The notes under the pieces: model-generated
The model's database searches: none
Told to the model about the DNA's origin: nothing
Seen by the model: the letters and a program-made list of their open reading frames with translations, nothing else
Assembly: GCF_000012365.1 (NCBI RefSeq)
Contig: NC_007650.1
Location: 992,001-1,056,000 of the forward strand
Direction: 5' to 3'
Length of the DNA stretch: 64,000 nucleotides
Origin: Burkholderia thailandensis E264
Lineage (GTDB): Bacteria > Pseudomonadota > Gammaproteobacteria > Burkholderiales > Burkholderiaceae
Shown here: piece after piece, positions 27,086 to 34,583 of the stretch
How positions within the stretch are numbered: position 1 is the first letter of the stretch
Layout: every line of letters begins with the position of its first letter
Position numbers and translations under genes: made by a program

Positions 27086-27179
27086 GGCGAATTCCTCCTG
27101 GTGTGGCGGCGCGCCGCGCGGCGCACCGGATTGATGAGCGTCGCGGCCCGATGCAGGGCCGCCGACGTGAAACGATTTT

Positions 27180-27218
27180 GGGCGGCGCGGATTGGATTTT
27201 CGTTTCGGCGCGCCGCCC
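27180..27218 (-). other. Inverted repeat in the tssC-hcp gap
   Basis: A perfect 10-base inverted repeat (27180-27189 with 27209-27218, 19-base loop) lies midway between tssC and hcp. On the transcribed strand it is followed by AAAATCG rather than a U-run. It is probably an mRNA structure (processing or stability) rather than a standard terminator. The rest of the gap holds another GC-rich imperfect hairpin close to the hcp ribosome binding site. Confidence 0.5.
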
Positions 27219-27267
27219 GAGCGTCACGGATGAAACATTCGGCGCGGGCCGGGACGGGTGCGCGCCG

Positions 27268-28794
27268 TCAGCGCTTCTCGAGCTTGCCGACGAGCGACAG
27301 CGTGAACGACGCGCCCATGTACTTGAAATGCGGCCGAACCTTCATGTCGACGCGGTACCAGCCCGGCTCGCCCTCGACGTCCGACACGAAGATCTCCGCC
27401 TGGCGCAGCGGCCGGCGGCTGCGCACGCCCTCGGTCGGGTTGTCCATGTCCGCGACGTACTGGCGGATCCACTGGTTGAGTTCCTGCTCGAGATCGCCGC
27501 GCTCCTTCCACGTGCCGATGTTCTCGCGCTGGATCACCTTGATGTAATGCGCGAGCCGGTTGACGACGAAGATGTACGGCAGCTGGGTGCCGAGCCGGTA
27601 ATTCAGTTCGGCATCCTTGCCTTCCTTGCTGATGCCGAAGAACTTCGGCTTTTGCGTCGAATTGGCGGAGAAGAACGCGGCGTTGTCGCTGTGCTTGCGC
27701 ATCGTGAGCGCGATGAACCCCTGCTCGGCGAGCTCGAATTCGCGGCGCTCGGAAATCAGCACGTCGGTCGGGATCTTGTTCTGGATCTCGCCCATCGCCT
27801 CGTACGCATAGAGCGGCAGATCGGCGACCGTGCCGCCGCCCTTCGGGCCGATCACGTTCGCGCACCAGCGATAGTCGGCGAAGCTCGCGGTGAGCCGCGT
27901 CGCGAACGCGAACGCGGCGTTGCCCCAGAGAAAATCCGCGTCGCCGCCGTCGACGCGCTCGTCGTAATTGAAGCGCTTGACGGGCGTCGTGTTCGCGCCG
28001 TACGGCAGCCGCAGCAGGAAGCGCGGCAGCGTGAGGCCGACGTAGCGCGCGTCCTCGCTTTCGCGAAACGCGTTCCACTTCGCGAACTGCGGCCCCTCGA
28101 ACAGCGAAGCCAGATCCTTCACGTTCGGCAGCTTGCCGAACGAATCGATGCCGAAGAACGCGGGGCCCGCCGCCGCGATGAACGGCGTGTGCGCCATCGC
28201 CGACGTGCTCGCGACGTATTGCAGCAGCTTCACATCCTGCGCGCCGGGCCCGAACGTATAGTTCGCGACGATCGCGCCGATCGGCTGGCCGCCGAACTGG
28301 CCGTACTCGGCCGCATAGACCTTCTGGTACAGGCCGGATTTCGTGATGTCGGGCGAATCGTCGAAATCGTCGAGGAGCGCCGCCTTGCCGACGTCGAGAA
28401 ACTGGATCTTGATGTTCTCGCGGAAATCCGTGCGCTCGACGAGGAACTTCAGCGAGCGCCACGTCGATTCGAGCTGCTGGAAATCCGGGTGGTGGAGGAT
28501 CGCGTCGACCTGCCGGCACAGCTTGCGGTCGATCTCGGCGATCATGTCGTCGATCGTCGCCTGGCTCACGGTCTCGATCGGGCGCTTCGGCCGCGCCAGA
28601 TGCGCGACGAATGCCTCGATGCCGTGGCGCGTGATCGGATACGCTTCCTCGTCGCGCTTCACGCGCGCGGCCTCGATCAGCTCGTCGAGCAGCGATGCGG
28701 GTGAATCGGGCGCCGGCGCGGGCGGCGCGTCGTCGTTTTTCGGGGAGTACAGGTGTTCGCCTTCCATGGTCGTCCGTTCCGTGTCGCGGTTCAT
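27268..28794 (-). CDS. tssC: TssC, T6SS sheath large subunit
   Basis: A 508-residue TssC (ImpC/VipB family), recognised by ESTWRSLKFLVERTDFRENIKI, GIVANYTFGPG-type strand (GAIVANYTFGPGAQDVKLLQ), FLLRLPYG and the C-terminal VRPHFKYMGASFTLSLVGKLEKR. It pairs with TssB to form the contractile sheath that ClpV recycles. The ATG chosen overlaps the tssB stop (ATGA). A second ATG 27 bases on (28767), before EGEHLYSP, has a better spaced GGA and is a real alternative. Confidence 0.95.
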   Translation of the reverse strand: MNRDTERTTMEGEHLYSPKNDDAPPAPAPDSPASLLDELIEAARVKRDEEAYPITRHGIEAFVAHLARPKRPIETVSQATIDDMIAEIDRKLCRQVDAILHHPDFQQLESTWRSLKFLVERTDFRENIKIQFLDVGKAALLDDFDDSPDITKSGLYQKVYAAEYGQFGGQPIGAIVANYTFGPGAQDVKLLQYVASTSAMAHTPFIAAAGPAFFGIDSFGKLPNVKDLASLFEGPQFAKWNAFRESEDARYVGLTLPRFLLRLPYGANTTPVKRFNYDERVDGGDADFLWGNAAFAFATRLTASFADYRWCANVIGPKGGGTVADLPLYAYEAMGEIQNKIPTDVLISERREFELAEQGFIALTMRKHSDNAAFFSANSTQKPKFFGISKEGKDAELNYRLGTQLPYIFVVNRLAHYIKVIQRENIGTWKERGDLEQELNQWIRQYVADMDNPTEGVRSRRPLRQAEIFVSDVEGEPGWYRVDMKVRPHFKYMGASFTLSLVGKLEKR

Positions 28795-29285
28795 TGTTCG
28801 TCGAGGCCCAGTTCGTCGAGCAGTTGCTTGCGCGCGCCCTTGTCCGCGACGATTTCCTGGATGCGCTTGCGAAAGCCCGGGATGTTGCCGAGCGGGCCCT
28901 TGAGCGCCTTCAGCGCGTCGCGCAGCGCGACGAGCTGCTTCAGCTCGGGCACCGTCTCGACGATCGCGTCGGGCGAGAAGTCGGCGATCGATTCGAATCC
29001 GAGCGCGACGCTCAGGCGATCGTCCTCGCCCGCCTGATCGTCGAGCAGGTTCGGCACGCTGAGCGCGAGCGTCAGGCGCTGCGCCTTCATCACGTCGTTG
29101 AAATCGTCCTTGTCGACGTTCACGGGGGCGAGCTCCTCGATCGGCGGCTTGTCGTCGGCCGTCGAGAATTCGCCGAGCACGAGCACCTTCAGCGGCAGCT
29201 CGACTTCCGCTTTCGCGTCGCCCGTGGCCGGGCGATAGACGATGTTGACCCGCTCTTTCGGCGCGACGGATCCGTTCGTGGTCAT
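28791..29285 (-). CDS. tssB: TssB, T6SS sheath small subunit
   Basis: A 164-residue TssB (ImpB/VipA): KERVNIVYRPATGDAKAEVELPLKVLVLGEF at the N-terminus and a C-terminal helical part (QLVALRDALKALKGPLGNIPGFRKRIQEI) are canonical. A good GAGGAG lies upstream. This is the first gene of the minus-strand T6SS operon. The 259-base region to virA (29286-29544) must hold its promoter, probably the place where VirG and/or BprC act, although I cannot point to a binding motif. Confidence 0.95.
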   Translation of the reverse strand: MTTNGSVAPKERVNIVYRPATGDAKAEVELPLKVLVLGEFSTADDKPPIEELAPVNVDKDDFNDVMKAQRLTLALSVPNLLDDQAGEDDRLSVALGFESIADFSPDAIVETVPELKQLVALRDALKALKGPLGNIPGFRKRIQEIVADKGARKQLLDELGLDEQ

Positions 29286-29400
29286 GTTGGGTTCTCCTCT
29301 TCGTTGTCGCTCGCGGGCGACGGTCGTGTCCGGATGCGCGCCGCGTTTTGCATGAAACGCTCAAAAGCCGCATCGGCGGGGCAAGTATCGAAGGAAAGGC

Positions 29401-29433
29401 GGAACCGGCGTTAGCCGCCGGGTTCCAATTTTT
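29401..29433 (+). promoter_or_regulatory. Terminator-like hairpin ahead of virA
   Basis: In the divergent tssB-virA gap, bases 29401-29406 pair with 29421-29426, and 29407-29410 with 29416-29419 (one bulge, five-base loop), followed directly by AATTTTT. On the plus strand this looks like an intrinsic terminator about 110 bases ahead of virA. It may be an attenuator in the virA leader or may insulate against read-through toward virA. Confidence 0.5.
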
Positions 29434-29544
29434 GGTCGTCGCGTGCCGCCTTCGTTGCGGATGAAAAGAACCGCGCGGCGCATCGCTAAGATCGATTGAT
29501 GTCCGAAACAAAGACGGTTTAGTATTCGCCGACCTCTGAGACCT

Positions 29545-31368
29545 ATGCACGGAAATTCCATCGATGCCGGCCCGCTTGCGCGCGCCCGGCCCGCACGCAT
29601 CGCGCAGGCCGCGCGCCGCGACGATCGCGCATTCGCGCCGGGCGGCGTACTGAACGCGGCGGGGCTGTTGCTGCTGCTGTTCTACGCGAATCATCTGCTG
29701 TCGCGGCCCGGCGCGTGCACGTCGCTCAATCACACGCTGTCGGCCGTCGTGTGGCCCGCGCCGGTGCTCGGCATCGCGTTGCTGCTGCACTGCCGGCGGC
29801 CGCTCGCTTGGGGGCTCGGCGCGGCCTCGCTGTTCGTCACGCTGCTCGCCGCGGGCTCGCTCGACTGGGTGCCGTGGCACGTCGACGCGCTGTTCGCGGC
29901 CGTCAACGCGGTCGAGGCGATCGCGGGCGCGTGGCTCGCGCGGCGCTACGTGACGCCGGGCGGCGGCGTGGACACGTTGCGCGGCTTCGCGATGTTCGTG
30001 CTGTTGTTGCCGCTCGGCATGGCGGCGATGCACGCGACGCTCGCGGCGGCGATCCTGTCCGTGTGGATGAACGATCGCGGATGGCTGAACGAATGGTCGC
30101 GCGCGTATGCGGCGAACGCGCTCGCGCTGCTCGCGCTGCTTCCGGCGCTTCTCACGTGGAACGCGCGCGCTTGCCGCGCGGCGTGGCTGCGCGCCCGCAA
30201 TCAGCTGCCCGCGCTCGCGACGTTCGGCTCGCTGTGCTTCGCGTCGATATGGGGCGGCCAGGCCGAGGTCGCGCGCGCGTTGCTCGCGCTGTCGCTGTGC
30301 TGGGCCGCGCTCGAGGGCGGCCTCGTGCTCGCGTCGCAGCTCAACGCGCTCGCGGCGGTCGGCCTGATCGCGATGACGCTCGGCGGCCGCGGCCCGTATG
30401 CGTTTCATTACGACGGGCACGGCGTTTGGGCGCTGCAGGTCGATCTGATCGGCGTCGCGATCCTGTCGATGTGCATCGCGATCGCGACGGGGGAGAGACG
30501 GCGGCTCGCGTGGCTGGTCGAGCGATCGCGCCGCTTCGAGTCGCTCGGCTTTTTCGCGGGCGGGATCGTTCACGATTTCAGCAACGTGCTGACGACGATC
30601 GATTGCCACGCCGAATATGCATCCGAGCGCCTCGCGCGCGGCGCGCGCGCGGACGAATCGATCGACGAAATCCATCGCGCGGTCGAGCGAGGGCGCGATC
30701 TCGCGACGCAGATCCTGCTCGCCGCGCGCCGCGGCGAACCCGTGCTGACGCGGGTGAGCGTCGACGAGGTCGTCGACGACGCGCTCGCCGCGATGCGCGC
30801 AGCCGCGCTGCGGGGCATCGAGATCGTTCGGTGCGGCGATGAGCCGTGCGGCGACGGGCGGCGCGGCGGCGCTCGTCACATCGTATTCGCCGATCGCAGC
30901 CAGCTCTCACGCGCGGTGATGAATCTCGTCGGCAACGCGATGCGCGCGGCGCGCGCGACGGTCGTCGTGCGTGTCGGCGCGAACGATGGCGAGAACGACG
31001 ACGCGAACGGCGGCGCGAGCGACGGCGGCGCGCCGGCCGGCGGGCCGTTCGACGTCGCGATCGGCGAGCCGTCGTTGCCGCACGGCGTGTGGATCGAGGT
31101 GAGCGACGACGGCGACGGCATCGAAGTCGAGCCGCTCGACCGCATCTTCGAGCCGTTTTATTCGAACCGGTCAGGCGCGCCGGGCACGGGGCTGGGCCTT
31201 GCGATCGTCGCGGGCGCGGCGATCGCGCATCGCGGGCGGATCGCCGTCGCGACGGCGCGCGGCGCGGGCAGCCGCTTCAGGCTCACGTTGCCGGCGGCAC
31301 GAGGGGCGGGCGCGCCGGACGAAACGGACGCCGGCGCGCGCGGCCCAGTACAGGAGAGGAAACGATGA
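29545..31368 (+). CDS. virA: VirA, membrane sensor histidine kinase
   Basis: A 607-residue sensor kinase. The N-terminal half (about 35-325) holds eight or so transmembrane segments. A Cys at residue 58 (SRPGACTSLNH) lies in a short loop after the first, close to the periplasmic cysteine reported to sense host glutathione in VirA. The H box is GGIVHDFSNVL (His343). The ATPase domain has NLVGNAMRA, DDGDGI and GTGLGLAIV, with an Asp/Gly/Ala-rich insertion at about 480-510. The stop overlaps the virG start. VirAG activates bim and T6SS-5 genes inside host cells. Confidence 0.92.
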   Translation: MHGNSIDAGPLARARPARIAQAARRDDRAFAPGGVLNAAGLLLLLFYANHLLSRPGACTSLNHTLSAVVWPAPVLGIALLLHCRRPLAWGLGAASLFVTLLAAGSLDWVPWHVDALFAAVNAVEAIAGAWLARRYVTPGGGVDTLRGFAMFVLLLPLGMAAMHATLAAAILSVWMNDRGWLNEWSRAYAANALALLALLPALLTWNARACRAAWLRARNQLPALATFGSLCFASIWGGQAEVARALLALSLCWAALEGGLVLASQLNALAAVGLIAMTLGGRGPYAFHYDGHGVWALQVDLIGVAILSMCIAIATGERRRLAWLVERSRRFESLGFFAGGIVHDFSNVLTTIDCHAEYASERLARGARADESIDEIHRAVERGRDLATQILLAARRGEPVLTRVSVDEVVDDALAAMRAAALRGIEIVRCGDEPCGDGRRGGARHIVFADRSQLSRAVMNLVGNAMRAARATVVVRVGANDGENDDANGGASDGGAPAGGPFDVAIGEPSLPHGVWIEVSDDGDGIEVEPLDRIFEPFYSNRSGAPGTGLGLAIVAGAAIAHRGRIAVATARGAGSRFRLTLPAARGAGAPDETDAGARGPVQERKR

Positions 31369-32099
31369 ATGCGACAAGATCGCCGGCGGTGCTCGTGGTC
31401 GAGGACGACGAGCCGTTGCGGCGCGTGCTCTGCAATTACTTGACGGGCCACGGCATGGCCGTGGACGGCGTGGGGACGGCGGCCGCGGCTGCCGAATCGG
31501 TCGGGCGGCGCGAATACGAAATGGTGCTGCTCGATCTCGGCCTGCCGGATGGAGACGGCATCGACGTGCTGTTGCGCTGGCGCGATTCGCAGCGTTTTCC
31601 GCTTATCTGCGTGACGGCCCGAGGCGAGGAGGCCGATCGCATCATGGGCCTCGAATTCGGCGCGGACGATTACGTCGTGAAGCCGTATTCGCTGCGCGAG
31701 GTGCTTGCGCGGATGCGCGCGCTGTGGCGGCGCGCCGAGCCGTCCGCCGCGCCGGTGCGGCGCGGCAGGCATCCGCGCGCGTACCGTTTCGACGGCTGGA
31801 CGCTGAACATGAACACGCGTCGGCTGTCGACGAGCGACGCGCGGGACATTCCGCTCACGGTCGGCGAATTCAATCTGCTGGCGTTCTTTCTCGGCTCGCC
31901 GTCGCGCGTCGTCACGCGCGCGCAGTTGCTCGAATGCACACGCGCGTTCGACGACGTGTTCGACCGCGCGGTCGACGTGCAGATCTGGCGATTGCGCAAG
32001 AAGATCGAGAAGAATCCGAAGCACCCCGAACTGATTCGAACCGAGCGCGGCGTCGGCTATTACTTCGCCGCGAAGGACGTGGAGACGCTATGGGAATGA
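31365..32099 (+). CDS. virG: VirG, OmpR-family response regulator
   Basis: A 244-residue response regulator. The receiver has the acidic pair EDDE, phospho-acceptor Asp57 (MVLLDLGLPDGDG) and the conserved Lys in YVVKPYS. The C-terminal winged helix (about 145-240) shows LTVGEFNLLAFFLGSPSRVVTRAQLL and IRTERGVGYYF. The ATG overlaps the virA stop by four bases and a GAGAGGAAA precedes it. It is the partner of VirA and sits between the tssB operon and tssA, so it can feed back on the cluster it is embedded in. Confidence 0.94.
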   Translation: MNATRSPAVLVVEDDEPLRRVLCNYLTGHGMAVDGVGTAAAAAESVGRREYEMVLLDLGLPDGDGIDVLLRWRDSQRFPLICVTARGEEADRIMGLEFGADDYVVKPYSLREVLARMRALWRRAEPSAAPVRRGRHPRAYRFDGWTLNMNTRRLSTSDARDIPLTVGEFNLLAFFLGSPSRVVTRAQLLECTRAFDDVFDRAVDVQIWRLRKKIEKNPKHPELIRTERGVGYYFAAKDVETLWE

Positions 32100-33886
32100 A
32101 CGAACGGCGTCAGCCCGGCGGCGCGGCCTCGGGTGCGCTTCTTCCCGAGGATTTCGACGCGCTCGGGGCGCTGGGGCGCGCGGACATCGATCCGGCCGCG
32201 CCCGCGGGCGCCGACGTGCGCGCCGATGCGCGGTTCGATGCGCTGCACGCGGAACTCGCGAAGCTCGCGTCGCCGGGCGCGAGCGGGCACGTCGACTGGC
32301 GCGCGGCGATGAGCCTCGCCGCCGGGTTGCTCCGCGATCGCGGCAAGGATCTGCTCGTCGGCTGCTATCTGGCGGGCGCGCTGCTGCAGATCGGCGGCGC
32401 GGCGGGATTGCGCTGCGGGCTCGAAGTCGTCGGCGATCTCGTCGAACGTCATTGGGCGGCGATGTCGCCGCCGGTGTCGCGGATGCGGGCGCGGCGCGGC
32501 GCGCTGCAATGGCTGCTCGATCGCGTCGACGCGACGCGCGACGCCGGCGCCGCCGCGTGCGGTGCCGCCTGTTCGGTCGAACTGGTCGAGCAATTGCGCG
32601 CGGCCGCGCGGCGCATCGACGCGCTGCTGGCGGAGCGCGACGACGAGGCGCCGACGATGCGCGCGGTGACCGCGTTCGCGGCCCGGCTGCCGGTCGAGTC
32701 GGGCGAGTCGGGCGAGCCGGGCGAGCCGGGCGAGCCGGGTGAGCCGGGTGAGCCGGGTGAGCCGGGTGAGTCGAATTCGACGCACGCCCACGGCTCGGTG
32801 GGCGCGCCTGCCGAGCGCGCCGCGCTTTCCTTCGCCGAGCATGCATCGATCGAGCCGGCCGGCCGCGCGGCGCCGCGCGCGAACGCCGACGCCGCCCGGC
32901 ACCCGGCGTCGCTCGACGACGCGGCCGGCCGCGAGCGCGCGCTCGCCGATGCGCTCGCGCAACTGCATCGCATCGCGACGGCGTTCGCGCAAGCGGACTG
33001 GGCCGACACGCGCGGCTTCCGGCTGCGCCGCATCGCGTGCTGGTCGAGCGTGCACGCGATGCCGGATACCGAAGCGGACAGCGGACGGACGCGGATCGCC
33101 GCGCCGAATGCGCAGGTTGTAGACGTCGCAAAGGGTATCGATGCGCAGGGCGACCCCGCGGCTGCCGTCCGCTTCGCGGAGGAGCACGCGCAGGCGTTCC
33201 CGCTCTGGCTGGATTTGCAGCGGATCGCCGCGCGCGCGCTCGCACGCGCGGGCGGCGATTGCACCGGGGCGCAACGCGAAGTGGAGACGGCGGTGCGTGC
33301 GCTGCTCATGCGCTTGCCGGGCCTCGACGCACTGAAATTCGCGGACGGCACGCCGTTCGCCGACGCCGCGACGCGCGCGTGGCTCGCGGAGCTATGCACG
33401 CCGATCGGTGCGGCAAATGCCGCGTTGACATCGCCGCCGCCGCCTTCGCCGCCGGCGCCGTCCTTGCCGATGACGGGCGAGTCGGATCGTGCGCGGGGCG
33501 ATGCGCGCGACGCGAATGCGGACGACGCGCACGCCCGTGCGCGCGCGCTTGCCGCAAGCGGTCGGCTCGATCTCGCGCTGGGTGCGATTCAGCAGGCGAT
33601 CGATCGCGCGCCGAGCGCCGAACGCCGGTTGAGGGCGCGCATCCGGCTGTGCGAGTTCGCTCGCGATCACTGGGAACACGAGATTCCCGACGCGTTCGCG
33701 CGCGGCGTGATCGAGCCGATCCGGCGGCACGACTTGCTCGCATGGGAGCCCGAACTGGCGCTTGACGGCTTGTCGGCCGCCTATGCGCTGCTGATTCGGC
33801 GTGATGGTGATTCGGCGCACGCACGGGCTGTGCTTAACGAGATCGCGGGCGTCGACGCGGCGCGGGCGATGCGTTTGTCGACGTGA
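32090..33886 (+). CDS. tssA: TssA-like T6SS protein
   Basis: A 598-residue TssA-family protein. The ImpA N-terminal domain (about 35-150) is clear: GKDLLVGCYLAGALLQIGGAAGLRCGLEVVGDLVERHWAAM. A disordered Gly-Glu-Pro linker encoded by a 9-base repeat follows at about 203-228. The C-terminal part (about 480-590: ARALAASGRLDLALGAIQQAIDRAPSAERRLRARIRLCEF) is helical and resembles the VasJ-type end. TssA primes or caps tube and sheath assembly. The ATG (32090) lies inside the virG end; a second ATG six bases on is equally possible. It is the only structural T6SS gene on the plus strand. Confidence 0.85.
   Translation: MGMNERRQPGGAASGALLPEDFDALGALGRADIDPAAPAGADVRADARFDALHAELAKLASPGASGHVDWRAAMSLAAGLLRDRGKDLLVGCYLAGALLQIGGAAGLRCGLEVVGDLVERHWAAMSPPVSRMRARRGALQWLLDRVDATRDAGAAACGAACSVELVEQLRAAARRIDALLAERDDEAPTMRAVTAFAARLPVESGESGEPGEPGEPGEPGEPGEPGESNSTHAHGSVGAPAERAALSFAEHASIEPAGRAAPRANADAARHPASLDDAAGRERALADALAQLHRIATAFAQADWADTRGFRLRRIACWSSVHAMPDTEADSGRTRIAAPNAQVVDVAKGIDAQGDPAAAVRFAEEHAQAFPLWLDLQRIAARALARAGGDCTGAQREVETAVRALLMRLPGLDALKFADGTPFADAATRAWLAELCTPIGAANAALTSPPPPSPPAPSLPMTGESDRARGDARDANADDAHARARALAASGRLDLALGAIQQAIDRAPSAERRLRARIRLCEFARDHWEHEIPDAFARGVIEPIRRHDLLAWEPELALDGLSAAYALLIRRDGDSAHARAVLNEIAGVDAARAMRLST
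32696..32773 (+). repeat. 9-base tandem repeat in tssA (Gly-Glu-Pro linker)
   Basis: Eight full copies of GAG(C/T)CGGG(C/T) plus a partial ninth encode an ESG/EPG linker. All length changes by whole units stay in frame. Confidence 0.95.
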
Positions 33887-34030
33887 CGCGAAATGCGCGG
33901 GACGACGCGCGACGGCGCGCTCGCCCTCGGATGCGCCGAGCGAGGCGGCGCGAAGCCTTCCAGGCCGCTCGCGTGACGTGTGTGCGCGAAAGCGGCGCGG
34001 CGGCCGTTGCCGCGCGTGCGTGAAGCATCA

Positions 34031-34125
34031 AGCGAAGAGCGAAGAGCGAAGAGCGAAGAGCGAAGAGCGAAGAGCGAAGAGCGAAGAGCGAAGAGCGAAG
34101 AGCGAAGAGCGAAGAGCGAAGAGCG
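34031..34125. repeat. Heptanucleotide tandem repeat (AGCGAAG), about 13.6 copies
   Basis: A perfect 7-base tandem array fills much of the 290-base gap between the convergent ends of tssA and the bim lipoprotein gene. It is outside any supported gene. Such arrays vary in copy number between isolates and serve as VNTR typing loci. I see no other feature in 33887-34176. Confidence 0.97.
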
Positions 34126-34176
34126 CGCCGCGCCGGCCCTTCCGCGAGCGGCCGGGCACGTCGCGGCGCGACCGGA

Positions 34177-34533
34177 TCAGGACATCCGTGAATCCGTGGC
34201 GGCCGGAACGGACCGATGCGCCTGCTCTGGCGCGCCGCTCGCGCCAGTCGGCGCGGCGCATGCCGACGCGGCCGGCTCGGCGGACGGCGTCGCCTTGATC
34301 GTGTTGAAGACACCCCAGCCGCGATTGATGTGCACGCCGGATTCGTGTTCGCCGCTCATCGAGCGGATGCTCTCGTTGAACTCTTCCATGTAGGCGGGCC
34401 AGCCCGTCGAGGCCGACGCGCCGGCCTCGATATGCGCGACGGGCCCGGATTCGGCGTCGCGAGTGCAGCCGCCCAGGCTCGCGAGCGATAACGCGAGCAT
34501 CGGGATGGCGTGGTGAAGGATCGGAAGTTTCAT
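34177..34533 (-). CDS. Small lipoprotein of the bim operon
   Basis: A 118-residue predicted lipoprotein: signal peptide MKLPILHHAIPMLALSLASLGGC with the lipobox Cys at position 23. The mature part is small, polar and Ala/Ser-rich at the C-terminus (GWPAYMEEFNESIRSMSGE; HINRGWGVFNTIKA). A strong AGGAGG precedes the ATG. It lies 50 bases after bimA on the same strand and would be the last gene of the bim operon, which in the B. pseudomallei group is written bimBCADE; I cannot say which letter it is. No domain is recognised. It could assist surface assembly of BimA. Confidence 0.72.
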   Translation of the reverse strand: MKLPILHHAIPMLALSLASLGGCTRDAESGPVAHIEAGASASTGWPAYMEEFNESIRSMSGEHESGVHINRGWGVFNTIKATPSAEPAASACAAPTGASGAPEQAHRSVPAATDSRMS

Positions 34534-34583
34534 CGTATCGTGTGCCTCCTTGACGATGTGTGCGGTGAGCGCTTGCGGCGCGC

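Noticed and set aside
34031..34125. Coding repeat (small proteins reading the heptamer array)
   Set aside because: A 7-base unit shifts frame every copy; no RBS and no conserved flank. Treated as an intergenic VNTR.
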